Assembly (NCBI RefSeq): GCF_947495925.1
Contig: NZ_CANMAU010000006.1
Span: 67,001 to 131,000, forward strand
Length of the DNA stretch: 64,000 bases
Source of the DNA: an uncultured Algibacter sp.
Lineage (GTDB): Bacteria > Bacteroidota > Bacteroidia > Flavobacteriales > Flavobacteriaceae
Reading direction: 5' to 3'
Made by a program: the position numbers and the translations under genes. The notes beneath the pieces were generated by a model. That model had not been told where the DNA came from. It did no database searches and worked only from the letters and a program-made list of their open reading frames with translations. Of the stretch, positions 43,957 to 52,616 are shown in pieces (position 1 is the first letter of the stretch; every line of letters starts with the position of its first letter).

Positions 43957-45693
43957 ATGCTTTTATCAAAAATTGATCTTATAATATTATTTGCTTATCT
44001 TTTAGGAATTATGGGCTATGGTATCTGGATGTCCAGGGCCAAGGAAAAAAATGTATCAGACTATTTTATGGCAAGCAAATCTCTGCCATGGTGGATAGTT
44101 GGCGGTTCCTTAATAGCCTCTAATATATCTGCTGAACAAATTTTAGGAACTAATGGTTCTGGCTATGCCATAGGGCTGGCTATTGGTGGATACGAATTAA
44201 TGTCTGCGTTAACACTTGTTCTTGTAGCAAAATTTCTATTACCAGTTTTTATTGATAAAAATATTTATTCCATACCCCAATTTTTAGAAAAGAGATTTGA
44301 TAATAGAGTTCGGATCTGTTTTAGTTTTATTCTTGTTGTATTATATGTATTTGTAAATATTACTTCTATTTTTTACCTAGGAGGATTAGCCATTGCTAAC
44401 CTTACAGGTTTGCCATTATTGATTGGTGTTTTAGGGTTGGTTATTTATTCAGCCAGTTTCTCGATTTTTGGAGGCCTTAAGGCAGTTGTATGGACCGATG
44501 TTATTCAGGCCGTGGTACTTCTATTGGGTGGATTAATTGCGGCAGGCGTAGCACTTTCTGCATTGGGAAAAGGTAATGTTATCAGCGGAGCTATTAATTT
44601 GTATGATTTTGCTCCTGAACGTTTCGATATGATATTGGACAAAGAACACCCGTTCTATAACAATGTACCCGGGATAAGTGTTCTAGTTGGCGGGATGTGG
44701 ATTGCCAATCTTTATTATTGGGGAGGCAATCAATTTATCATTCAAAGAGCCCTAGCTGCAAAAAACATTAAAGAAGCTCAAAAAGGTATAGCTTCTGCAG
44801 CTTTAGTAAAATTATTAATGCCTCTTATAGCGGTAGTACCAGGTATGGCAGCTTTTGCCTTAAATGCCAATGTAGGTATGCCAGATGAAGCGTTCCCGTG
44901 GGTTTTAAGTGAATTGGTGCCTGTTGGAATAAAAGGGCTAGTTTTTGCAGCTTTAGTGGCAGCAATAGGAAGTTCTATTAGTTCTTTAGTTAATAGTGTT
45001 TCAACTATTACAACGTTGGACTTATATAAACCAATTTTTAATAGAAGTGCTACTGAAAAACATCTTGTAAAAGTAGGTAAACTTACCGCAGCTGGAGCAT
45101 TGGTAATAGGGATGTTAACAGCACCTTTATTAAATAAAATTGAGTTAAGCCAAGCGTTTTTGTTTATTCAGGAATTTACCGGTTTTGTAAGCCCTGGGAT
45201 TTTTGTAGCTATACTTTTTGGTTTGTTTTGGAAACCAACAAGCGCTAAAGGGGCTTTCTGGTGTGCTTTACTTTGTGTGCCATTATCAGTAGGACTGTTT
45301 CTAATGACCGAATTGCCCTTTTTCTATAGAATGACTATTTCGTTTGTAACCTTATCCACATTAATTGTGGTGTTGTCCCAAATGGACAAAATAGATATAG
45401 ATGGAAAAAAGCCACATACACTGCCTGGTTTCATTATTCTAGCAACCATGATTTTAATTGCTATTCCTTTTAGTTTAAGAATATTTATGGGAGATATAAT
45501 GCTTTCTAAATGGCTGGGCGTTTTGATATTAGTAATGACTTTAGTTTGTCTGTATTTTGTCTTTACTAGTAAACAATCATCAAAGAAAGCTATTAGTATA
45601 GGTTCATCATTATTTCAAACTGAGAAATCATTCAACATTATGGCGTTAATTGTTCTAACAGTCTTAATTAGTATTTATACTTTCCTAGGTTAA
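43957..45693 (+). CDS. Sodium:solute symporter family (SLC5-like) sugar transporter
   Basis: The 578-residue protein has 13-14 membrane helices in the LeuT-like SSS fold. Family features include FAYLLGIMGYGIWMSRAKEK, NVSDYFMASKSLPWW, SNISAEQILGTNGSGYAIGL and AAIGSSISSLVNSVSTITTL (Na+ site region in helix 8). It is closest in style to SGLT-type sugar symporters; the cargo could also be another polyol or organic solute. It has a full promoter and is followed 39 bp later by a fucose-permease-like gene, so both are probably one transcript. Confidence 0.9.
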   Translation: MLLSKIDLIILFAYLLGIMGYGIWMSRAKEKNVSDYFMASKSLPWWIVGGSLIASNISAEQILGTNGSGYAIGLAIGGYELMSALTLVLVAKFLLPVFIDKNIYSIPQFLEKRFDNRVRICFSFILVVLYVFVNITSIFYLGGLAIANLTGLPLLIGVLGLVIYSASFSIFGGLKAVVWTDVIQAVVLLLGGLIAAGVALSALGKGNVISGAINLYDFAPERFDMILDKEHPFYNNVPGISVLVGGMWIANLYYWGGNQFIIQRALAAKNIKEAQKGIASAALVKLLMPLIAVVPGMAAFALNANVGMPDEAFPWVLSELVPVGIKGLVFAALVAAIGSSISSLVNSVSTITTLDLYKPIFNRSATEKHLVKVGKLTAAGALVIGMLTAPLLNKIELSQAFLFIQEFTGFVSPGIFVAILFGLFWKPTSAKGAFWCALLCVPLSVGLFLMTELPFFYRMTISFVTLSTLIVVLSQMDKIDIDGKKPHTLPGFIILATMILIAIPFSLRIFMGDIMLSKWLGVLILVMTLVCLYFVFTSKQSSKKAISIGSSLFQTEKSFNIMALIVLTVLISIYTFLG

Positions 45694-45732
45694 AAAGTAT
45701 AAAATGACAATTAATTCTTTATAGGTGTAATT

Positions 45733-46962
45733 ATGAAAAAACAATATATACTTCCATTTATTTTGGTAACCAGTCAGTTTTTCTTGTGGGGGATAGCTAA
45801 TAATATGACAGATACATTGCTCTCTGCTTTTAAACGTATCATGAGCATGACCGATTTTCAGTCTTCACTCATACAAGTAGCTTTTTACGGAGCGTATTTT
45901 TGTTTAGCTATTCCAGCATCACTGTTTATAAGTAAGTTTAGTTATAAATCAGGAATTTTATTAGGTCTTGGACTCTTTGCTTTAGGGTCTCTGTTATTTT
46001 ACCCCGCTAGCTTAACAATGTACTATTCACACTTTTTGTTTTCATGGTTCATTTTAGCAAGTGGTTTGGCCATTTTGGAAACTGCTGCAAACCCATATAT
46101 TATAGCTATGGGACCGGAAGAAACAGGGACTTACCGCTTAAATTTGGCACAATCTTTTAACCCCATTGGATCAATTACAGGAGTTGTTCTAAGTAAAATA
46201 TTTATTCTGTCGCATTTAAACCCTGCAAATGAAGCAGAAAGAATGCGAATGCCTATAGAAGAATTGAAAAATATTCAATCAAATGAATTACATGCTGTAA
46301 TGATGCCTTACGTAGGTGTGGCCATGGTTTTGATACTATTATGGGCTATTATTAGGTTTACAAAAATGCCGAATGTTTTAAATACTAGTCCTAATATAAA
46401 CTTAAGGACTTCGATAAAGGAACTATTTCAAACGCCACATTATATATGGGGTGTTATTACTCTTTTTTTCTATTGTGGAGCTCAATTGGGAACATGGTCT
46501 TTTACCATTCGTTATACAATGATTGAATTAGATTTAAATGAAGACAAAGCAGCAAACTTTTATTTGATAGGATTAATTCTTTTTGCCTGCTCAAGGTTTC
46601 TGTTTACTTTTTTAATGAAGTTTTTTAAAGCACGATATTTGTTGTTGATAGCGGCTATTCTAGGTATGTTGCTTACTGTTATTGTAATTTTTAATCATAG
46701 TTATATTGGAGTATACGCATTAGTTAGTGTTTCATTTTGCTTATCACTAATGTTTCCAACAATATTTGGTTTAGCGGTTAAAGGTTTGGGACAAAATATT
46801 AAAATTGGTAGTGCGGGTGCTATAATGGCTATTTTGGGTTGTGCTTTATTTCCAATGTTACAGGGGCTAATCTCAGATGCCACTAATATCAACGTATCCT
46901 TCATTGTTCCTGCAGTTTGTTTTTTAGTTGTTGCTTTATTTGGCGCCACAACTAAAGATTAA
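45733..46962 (+). CDS. fucP: FHS-family L-fucose:proton symporter-like permease
   Basis: The 409-residue, 12-helix major facilitator protein resembles E. coli FucP along its N-terminal half: FFLWGIANNMTDTLLSAFKR, IQVAFYGAYFCLAIPA, LASGLAILETAANPYI and GTYRLNLAQSFNPIGS. The Asp in NNMTD and the Glu in LETAANP correspond to the acidic residues needed for proton-coupled fucose transport. Related members carry glucose or galactose, so the sugar is not certain. No fucose catabolic gene is nearby. The nqrF-like repeat begins a few bases after its stop codon. Confidence 0.82.
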   Translation: MKKQYILPFILVTSQFFLWGIANNMTDTLLSAFKRIMSMTDFQSSLIQVAFYGAYFCLAIPASLFISKFSYKSGILLGLGLFALGSLLFYPASLTMYYSHFLFSWFILASGLAILETAANPYIIAMGPEETGTYRLNLAQSFNPIGSITGVVLSKIFILSHLNPANEAERMRMPIEELKNIQSNELHAVMMPYVGVAMVLILLWAIIRFTKMPNVLNTSPNINLRTSIKELFQTPHYIWGVITLFFYCGAQLGTWSFTIRYTMIELDLNEDKAANFYLIGLILFACSRFLFTFLMKFFKARYLLLIAAILGMLLTVIVIFNHSYIGVYALVSVSFCLSLMFPTIFGLAVKGLGQNIKIGSAGAIMAILGCALFPMLQGLISDATNINVSFIVPAVCFLVVALFGATTKD

Positions 46963-46971
46963 GAGGTCATA

Positions 46972-46994
46972 TTAGATGACTTAGGAGGATAAAA
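46972..46994 (+). repeat. Right copy of the nqrF 3'-end direct repeat
   Basis: These 23 bp match 42481-42503 at 21 positions (core GATGACTTAGGAGGATAAAA). They lie in noncoding DNA 9 bp after the fucP-like stop codon. A weak hairpin with GGCTGGGTTTTT follows (about 47010-47038), recalling the CTGGGTT arm of the nqr terminator. Confidence 0.65.
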
Positions 46995-47047
46995 TTCTAA
47001 CAGCAATAAAAAAAACCAACCTAAAACGGCTGGGTTTTTATATGAAC

Positions 47048-47500
47048 TCAACTAACTAAAACTAAATTTTCCGGTTGTCTTTTATGCCTGATTATATTCT
47101 TATGCGACATGACATTTTTAATGCCATCAAATTGGCAAAGTAATTCAATAACTTCACATAAACCATTAAACAATTGATCCTTATTTAATGCATTTTTTGG
47201 TTTATCGTTTTTATAATGAAGTGGTACAAGAAAACCACATGCTTTTAAAAAGACATGCTCTATTTTTAGTAATTCTTGTGGTGAATAGCCATTAAATTTT
47301 CGTCCTAAAGTTTGATGAACTCTTCCAATATAATTTAACTCTATACTACCGTGATGGTCAGATAAGTATTTCCAGCTATCGGTATGGTCTAAAATATTTC
47401 CAACGGCACATTGTTTGCAACACTCCGGATATAATGTGTTGTTATGAAAAGCAATATAGAGTTTTTGAACTGCTAATTCTAAACGTTTCGAAGTTTTCAT
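47048..47500 (-). CDS. Conserved hypothetical protein with CCxxC motif
   Basis: I chose the ATG at 47500 (MKTSKRLELAVQKLYIAFHN), giving 150 residues. The longer open frame begins with 29 residues that read across the end of the DUF6090 gene and look untranslated. Notable are the cluster YPECCKQCAVGNI and a further Cys in FLKACGF and GLCEVIELLCQ. No signal peptide or membrane segment is seen. The cysteines could bind a metal. It lies 61 bp downstream of three DUF6090 genes on the same strand. I cannot name its family with certainty. Confidence 0.72.
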   Translation of the reverse strand: MKTSKRLELAVQKLYIAFHNNTLYPECCKQCAVGNILDHTDSWKYLSDHHGSIELNYIGRVHQTLGRKFNGYSPQELLKIEHVFLKACGFLVPLHYKNDKPKNALNKDQLFNGLCEVIELLCQFDGIKNVMSHKNIIRHKRQPENLVLVS

Positions 47501-47561
47501 GATTTTTATTTTAAGATAAGAAAAAAGAATGACTTTTAGGTAAATAAAATATTTCAAGACG

Positions 47562-48335
47562 TTACTCTTTCGTTTTATATACAGCATTAATGGTATCTAA
47601 TAATTTACTAGTTTCTTTTAATAAATTTTCTCTTCTCCAAATAATAATTTGTTCCATAGATCCTTTCGATGTTAATATTCCCGTAAATTCTGAGATAAGA
47701 TCAATGTCATTAGCATTGTCCCAAATGTAGTCATCTAAAGGTCCATAGGATTCAAATAAATCTGTTCCCATTAAGAAGGGTTTTCCTTTTATTGGGTTAT
47801 ATTTCTGTATATAATTTGCCAATGCAGAAAGGTGCAGATTAATATTTACGTCAATTATTTTAATGCTTTGCTCTTGATTATTGTTTAGAACTAAAAGCGC
47901 GTCACTAAGCCATGGGTCTAATAAATCCATATTTCCAGTGGATGTTAACGTTGTATAGGTATTGTTATTTACGCTATTATCTGGATAGAAATAAGGACTA
48001 TATTCAAATCGAGCTATATGCTTTAGAGTATCTATGGTCGCATTCTTTTTTGAAATTCTTAAATTAAACTGTTTTAAAACCTTTAAGTCAGATTTCATTC
48101 TACGTATAGATAAGCCTAAATCTAAAGTGTCTTGTTTTAAATCATGAACTAAAGCATTTATGTAAACATCTTTTAATTTCTGTTTTTTTCGATTTTCATT
48201 CCAATTATTAATTTGAAGTGCTAAGAGAATACCAATAACAACCAATACAATTTCACCAATGGCATATTTAAGGTATTTGGAGGTTTTTCCTTCGGATAAT
48301 AATTGTTTACGGATGATTCTAAAGAATTTAATCAT
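47562..48335 (-). CDS. DUF6090-family membrane-anchored protein (third of three)
   Basis: The 257-residue protein starts with a short basic segment (MIKFFRIIRKQLLSEGKTSK), then one membrane helix with the hallmark YAIGEIVLVVIGILLALQIN and NWNENR. The rest, about residues 55-257, is a soluble helical domain presumably outside the membrane (YFYPDNSVNNNTYTTLTSTG). The function of the family is unknown. The first 48 residues are nearly identical to the two upstream paralogues at protein and DNA level, while the rest diverges. It starts 2 bp after the preceding gene. Confidence 0.85.
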   Translation of the reverse strand: MIKFFRIIRKQLLSEGKTSKYLKYAIGEIVLVVIGILLALQINNWNENRKKQKLKDVYINALVHDLKQDTLDLGLSIRRMKSDLKVLKQFNLRISKKNATIDTLKHIARFEYSPYFYPDNSVNNNTYTTLTSTGNMDLLDPWLSDALLVLNNNQEQSIKIIDVNINLHLSALANYIQKYNPIKGKPFLMGTDLFESYGPLDDYIWDNANDIDLISEFTGILTSKGSMEQIIIWRRENLLKETSKLLDTINAVYKTKE

Positions 48336-48337
48336 AC

Positions 48338-49093
48338 CTATTCAAATCGTTTTAATTCTACATCAATTAAATTAATAATTTCATCCTGAGCTTGGTGAAG
48401 TTCTTTTGCTTGAATTATTGCTTCACTTGTATTAAGGCGTTTTAAATTCGACAAAGTTTCAAATTCTACACTTTGTAAAATTTTTTTTTGATCTAAAGGA
48501 AACGCACTTCTTTTATGGGCAGTTAACTCCCCAGTTCTCATATTAATTAAAGGATACTTGTCAATAATATGGGTGGCGAAATGGTCTGATGATAATGTAC
48601 TTAAATGATCTAGAATACTATTATAAGCCGTTTCCAAACTTGTGATGCTTGAGATTTTAAAACTCAATATATCCTTTTTTATAAGGCCTAGTTTAGCAGA
48701 AGATATTATTGAATTAAAAACACCTTTTTGTGGACTATAATAGGGTGTCCATAATAAAGAACTGATATAGCTTTCAAATTTTTCAATTTCAATAGGTTCT
48801 TGTTCAGGGCCAAAATATGTAGAAAATTCCACCATAAGAGTATTTATGTGCTCATGAAATTTGATCATTTCTTCCAAGCGTTCTTGGTTGCCAATCATTT
48901 CACTTTTTAAATTAGTAAGAAGCTGTTTTTCTTCTACTCTTTCAATACGATTCTCATTCCAATTGTTAATTTGAAGTGCAATCAAAATACCAATAACAAC
49001 CAACACAATTTCACCAATAGCATATTTGAAGTATTTAGTTGTATTGCCTTCTTTTAAAAGTTTTTTACGAATGTTTCTAAAGAATTTTATCAT
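48338..49093 (-). CDS. DUF6090-family membrane-anchored protein (second of three)
   Basis: I chose the ATG at 49093 (MIKFFRNIRKKLLKEGNTTK), giving 251 residues and matching the paralogue starts. An in-frame upstream start would overlap the preceding gene. A single N-terminal helix (YAIGEIVLVVIGILIALQIN, NWNENR) is followed by a soluble domain with a coiled-coil-like stretch (VEEKQLLTNLKSEMIGNQER). Conserved small motifs shared with the paralogues include YYSPQKGVFNSIISSAKLGL. It lies 10 bp after the first paralogue and 2 bp before the third. Confidence 0.85.
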   Translation of the reverse strand: MIKFFRNIRKKLLKEGNTTKYFKYAIGEIVLVVIGILIALQINNWNENRIERVEEKQLLTNLKSEMIGNQERLEEMIKFHEHINTLMVEFSTYFGPEQEPIEIEKFESYISSLLWTPYYSPQKGVFNSIISSAKLGLIKKDILSFKISSITSLETAYNSILDHLSTLSSDHFATHIIDKYPLINMRTGELTAHKRSAFPLDQKKILQSVEFETLSNLKRLNTSEAIIQAKELHQAQDEIINLIDVELKRFE

Positions 49094-49103
49094 GAACCTT
49101 ATT

Positions 49104-49895
49104 TTAGTTTTTCTCAATTACTTTTCTGATTTTTAACTCTTCATCTATCAATCTAGTGATAGTTTCTAAATCACTTTTCACATGGTTTGAAAACGTATTT
49201 AAATGATATAGCTCTAATAATGTGGTGCTGAAAACATTAAAAAATGCAATATCGTCAATTAAAGAAGACCAAATCTTATCTTTTTTTTCTTGTATATTTT
49301 TTGGTAGACTAGCTCCTGGCCATATGTCGTTCGTATACCTTCTTTCTTTTACAACGGATTGATAAACATGCTCATTCAAATAGGTCTTTTGGTTGTGATA
49401 TGCAAGATAAACTCGTTCTTCAAAATGAGACATCATGGTGGTGTTTTTAGTCCAATTTATTAGTAGGGTTTTAAGTGAATCATTTTTAATCTTATCAAGA
49501 TAGCCAGTGTTCATTAAACTTTTTAAGGCTTCGTTTGTTGGATGCCAATACCCATCCATTAAATTAGCAGGGGAGGCTTTTACCTTAATATCAAAGGGGA
49601 TGGTGTCGTTGCCAATAATATTTAAATAGCTGCGATATTTTTTTTCATTTTTAAATTTTATATCATACAGGATGTTAAAATGTTCTTGGTTGGTTATAAA
49701 CTCTGCTTTTAAATTTAAAAGTGCTGTGTTTTCAATACGCTGGTCATTCTTTTCTTCGTTCCACTGGTTTACTTCAAGCGCCAATAAAATACCTACCATA
49801 ACCAAAAGAATCTCACCTAGGGCATATAAAAGGTATTTAGAAAACTTCTTTTCAGAGAGAAGTCTTTGACGAATACGTCTAAAAAAATTAATCAT
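49104..49895 (-). CDS. DUF6090-family membrane-anchored protein (first of three)
   Basis: The 263-residue protein starts MINFFRRIRQRLLSEKKFSK, followed by the helix YALGEILLVMVGILLALEVN and NQWNEE. It is the most diverged of the three paralogues in the anchor. The soluble part (ENTALLNLKAEFITNQEHFN, YWHPTNEALKSLMNTGYLDK) follows the same pattern of a coiled coil and then a motif ending near a Leu/Asp pair. It heads the tandem array and is divergent from the 50045 gene. The function is unknown. Confidence 0.85.
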   Translation of the reverse strand: MINFFRRIRQRLLSEKKFSKYLLYALGEILLVMVGILLALEVNQWNEEKNDQRIENTALLNLKAEFITNQEHFNILYDIKFKNEKKYRSYLNIIGNDTIPFDIKVKASPANLMDGYWHPTNEALKSLMNTGYLDKIKNDSLKTLLINWTKNTTMMSHFEERVYLAYHNQKTYLNEHVYQSVVKERRYTNDIWPGASLPKNIQEKKDKIWSSLIDDIAFFNVFSTTLLELYHLNTFSNHVKSDLETITRLIDEELKIRKVIEKN

Positions 49896-50032
49896 ATACT
49901 AACTAAAATAGCAAGTACGTAAGCGCAGGATAGGTTGGGTTGGTTAACTATCTGTATTTGTTTCGATCTTTTTGTTACAAAACCAGATTGATTTTAAAGG
50001 TAAACAAATTTCACAAGATTATATTTATGTGT

Positions 50033-50040
50033 TAAATTTG
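50033..50040 (+). promoter_or_regulatory. -7 box (TAAATTTG) directly before the 50045 gene
   Basis: TAAATTTG fits TAnnTTTG and ends 4 bp before the ATG at 50045. The start of transcription would fall on or next to the start codon, suggesting a leaderless message. No good -33 was seen. Confidence 0.35.
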
Positions 50041-50044
50041 TAAA

Positions 50045-50422
50045 ATGAGTAAAGCCCTTACCCCTCAAGAATTACATAACCTAGCCATGAACCATGTTGG
50101 TGAAGATTTAGAAGAACGTGGCTTTGAGTTTATTGCGGTTAATAGCAAATTGAAAAAGCATCCGCAGTTTGTCTGTATTGATAAGAATAAACAGTACTTT
50201 TTTGTAATTGTGCGAGCTGTTATTTTACCTGAAAACCCCAATAATTATGATGTGGTTTGGATGGAATCTTTCAAAAAGCATGCGAGAGATAAAGATGCTA
50301 AAGTACTTTATGCTGGGGTAGGAATAGGAAGTGTTGATGGTGAAAAGGAACCTATATATTTAAATAAGGATTATTTGTTAGAATATAACGGGATACAAGT
50401 TTTAGATACCCATTTAAATTAG
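50045..50422 (+). CDS. Conserved small cytosolic protein linked to apbE/nqr
   Basis: The 125-residue protein starts MSKALTPQELHNLAMNHVGE and continues GFEFIAVNSKLKKHPQFVCI and KNKQYFFVIVRAVILPENPN. The alternating strands and helices suggest a small nuclease-like or restriction-fold domain (Glu and Lys in the core), but this is only a resemblance. In some flavobacterial genomes this gene is labelled as an NQR subunit because it lies beside nqrF. It contains no ferredoxin or flavin motif, so that label is not supported. apbE follows 55 bp downstream. Confidence 0.78.
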   Translation: MSKALTPQELHNLAMNHVGEDLEERGFEFIAVNSKLKKHPQFVCIDKNKQYFFVIVRAVILPENPNNYDVVWMESFKKHARDKDAKVLYAGVGIGSVDGEKEPIYLNKDYLLEYNGIQVLDTHLN

Positions 50423-50477
50423 GAAATTTTTCTAGTTGAACACAGAATAATCTCAAAATTGAATTAAACCAATCACC

Positions 50478-51458
50478 ATGTACAAATACTTACTCGTATT
50501 ATTTTTAGGCATTTGTTTAGCGTCTTGTAAAAAACAGGAGGTTAAAAACACTAAACTTACAGGCACTGTTTTTGGAACCAGTTATTCTATTATTTATGAT
50601 TCTAATCATGATTACCATGAGCAGTTTGATAGTTTATTTTATGTGGTGAATAACTCTATGTCAACCTATCAAACAAATTCCGATATTTCAAAACTGAATA
50701 GAAACGAGTCCAATAAGGTTGATGCTCATTTTGTAAAAGTTTTTGAAGCTTCAAAAGAAATTTATAAAAGCACTGAAGGTGTTTTTGATCCTACTATTGG
50801 AGCCGTTGTAAACGCATGGGATTTTGGACCAGAAGGAAAGATTGTTAATTTAGATAGCTTGAAGATTGATAGTTTGATGTTGTCGGTAGGTCTAGACAAA
50901 GTAAAGCGGAGTCGGAATACAATTATAAAACCTGATGCCACATTTTTAGATTTTAATGCTATAGCAAAAGGCTATGGCGTTGATGTTATAGGTGAATATT
51001 TGGAATCTAAAAACATAACTAATTATTTAGTTGAAATAGGTGGTGAGATACGAGCTAAAGGTCAGAATAAGGAGAAGCAGGCAAATTGGAAAGTGGGCGT
51101 GGAGAACCCTAATTTTGATGGAACTCAATCTATTCTAAAAGCTATTACGTTAAAAGATCAAGCTATGGCTACCTCAGGGACGTACAGAAAGTTTAAAACG
51201 GATGAGCAAGGTAATCGGTATGCTCATATTATAGATACAGGTACGGGCTACCCCAGTAAAACAAGTTTATTAAGTATCTCTGTTCTTGCCGAGAATTGTA
51301 TGACAGCCGATGCTTATGCTACCGCTTTTAAAGCCATGGGAATTGATAAAGTAAAAGTGTTTTTAAAGTCGAATCCTGAATTGAAAGTGTTCTTGATTTT
51401 TGAGAACGAAAACAAAGAACTGGAAACGCTGGCTTTGAATAATTTTCCTGAGAATTAA
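50478..51458 (+). CDS. apbE: FAD:protein FMN transferase (ApbE), lipoprotein
   Basis: ApbE covalently attaches FMN to a Thr of target proteins using FAD, including NqrB and NqrC. The 326-residue protein has a lipoprotein signal (LVLFLGICLASC) and the ApbE domain: GTVFGTSYSIIYD, NSMSTYQTNSDISKLNRNES, FDPTIGAVVNAWDFGP, FLDFNAIAKGYGVDVIGEYL, VEIGGEIRAKG and DTGTGYPSKTSLLSISVLA with the Mg/FAD-binding Asp/Thr region. It is separated from nqrF by about 8 kb, the intervening block being the sugar cassette, the hypothetical gene and the DUF6090 array. Confidence 0.96.
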   Translation: MYKYLLVLFLGICLASCKKQEVKNTKLTGTVFGTSYSIIYDSNHDYHEQFDSLFYVVNNSMSTYQTNSDISKLNRNESNKVDAHFVKVFEASKEIYKSTEGVFDPTIGAVVNAWDFGPEGKIVNLDSLKIDSLMLSVGLDKVKRSRNTIIKPDATFLDFNAIAKGYGVDVIGEYLESKNITNYLVEIGGEIRAKGQNKEKQANWKVGVENPNFDGTQSILKAITLKDQAMATSGTYRKFKTDEQGNRYAHIIDTGTGYPSKTSLLSISVLAENCMTADAYATAFKAMGIDKVKVFLKSNPELKVFLIFENENKELETLALNNFPEN

Positions 51459-51829
51459 TTTATCAAGGTACTAAGAAGTAATAAAAACCATCCAGTTGCC
51501 AGTAATAAACCGCCAATTGGCGTAACAGGTCCTAAAAAACGTAATTTTTTGTTTAAGGCATCAGATAATACCAGGCCATAAATACTAAAAGAAAATAAAA
51601 GTATTCCTATAGTAAAACACCAGTATACAGCAGGTTTGGTTAATCCTGAATTAAAGGCTAATACCAATATGACAATGGCGTGAAACATTTGATATCTAAC
51701 ACCTACTTCAAAACTTTTTAATTGTTCTGGTGATAATAGTTTCTTTAAGGCATGGGCTCCAAATGCACCAAATATTACAGATAGGAATCCAAATATAGCA
51801 GCCGTTGAAATGATTACTTCCTGAGTCAT
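51455..51829 (-). CDS. DUF423 membrane protein
   Basis: The 124-residue protein has four membrane helices. The family motif IFGAFGAHALKKLLSPEQLK is at residues 19-38, then YQMFHAIVILVLAF, GILLFSFSIYGLVLS and LGPVTPIGGLLLATGWFLLL. DUF423 proteins (YwdK-like) are widespread, but their function is unknown. The stop overlaps the apbE stop by 4 bp in a convergent arrangement. The upstream methyltransferase gene ends 17 bp from its start. Confidence 0.92.
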   Translation of the reverse strand: MTQEVIISTAAIFGFLSVIFGAFGAHALKKLLSPEQLKSFEVGVRYQMFHAIVILVLAFNSGLTKPAVYWCFTIGILLFSFSIYGLVLSDALNKKLRFLGPVTPIGGLLLATGWFLLLLSTLIN

Positions 51830-51846
51830 ATTAGTTTAACGTTAAA

Positions 51847-52611
51847 TTACTTACTAACAACTGGTATTACTTCATCTGGAGCTAAACAATATTTTTCGAT
51901 TTCAGAATTAGAGAGCGATGCAGTATGATCTACTTCTTCAACTTTAAAACCAATATGTCTTAGTTTATCAAAATAGTCCCTACCGTAAACACGAACATGA
52001 TCGTACTGACCAAATATTTCAGCGCGTTCTTTTTTATTCGTTATGCTATCGTCTTCAAAAGTGGTCGCTCGCTTTAAATCTTGTGGGATTTGGAATATGC
52101 CCATACCTCCAGTTTTCAGTACGCGATATAGTTCTTGCATGGCCTTCGAATCGTCTGGAATATGTTCAAGGACATGATTGCATAGAATCACATCAAATTC
52201 ATTGTCTTCAAAAGGAAGATTGCAAATATCAGCCTTCACATCAGCCAATGGTGAATTTAAATCGGTAGTCACATAATCTAAATTAGTCATCTTTTTAAAT
52301 CGCTTATAGAATGCCTGCTCAGGGGCAAAGTGTAATACTTTTAAATGATCTGTAAAAAAAGATGTTTCATTTTTTAGATATAACCAAAGTAGTCTGTGGC
52401 GTTCTAAGGATAATGTAGATGGGGATAAAACGTTGTTGCGTTGACTACCATAGCCGTAAGGCAAAAAGGTTTTAAAGCTTTTATTGTCGATAGGGTCCGT
52501 AAATTTGTTACCCTTTAAAAAAAATGATAGTACAGGTCGAATAACATAGCTTAGCCTAATCAATAAAGGTCTTGGGATACTATTTAGTAATAGTTTGAAA
52601 AGTCGCTTCAT
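51847..52611 (-). CDS. SAM-dependent class I methyltransferase
   Basis: The 254-residue protein has an N-terminal amphipathic helix region (LLLNSIPRPLLIRLSYVIR) and a class I methyltransferase core: VLHFAPEQAFYKRF in place of a classic glycine-rich loop, VTTDLNSPLADVKADICNLP, FDVILCNHVLEHIPDDSKA and ELYRVLKTGGMGIFQIPQD. The methyltransferase_11 pattern is clear, while motif I is unusual. It is 5 bp downstream of map, so it is probably cotranscribed. The substrate is unknown. Confidence 0.87.
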   Translation of the reverse strand: MKRLFKLLLNSIPRPLLIRLSYVIRPVLSFFLKGNKFTDPIDNKSFKTFLPYGYGSQRNNVLSPSTLSLERHRLLWLYLKNETSFFTDHLKVLHFAPEQAFYKRFKKMTNLDYVTTDLNSPLADVKADICNLPFEDNEFDVILCNHVLEHIPDDSKAMQELYRVLKTGGMGIFQIPQDLKRATTFEDDSITNKKERAEIFGQYDHVRVYGRDYFDKLRHIGFKVEEVDHTASLSNSEIEKYCLAPDEVIPVVSK

Positions 52612-52616
52612 TCAAA

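Noticed and set aside
47562-49895. DUF6090 array as a mobile element
   Set aside because: No transposase, inverted ends or target duplications; the similarity is confined to coding anchors.
50045-50422. NQR subunit F annotation for the 125-residue gene
   Set aside because: It lacks ferredoxin cysteines and flavin or NADH motifs; the true nqrF is at 41185-42501.
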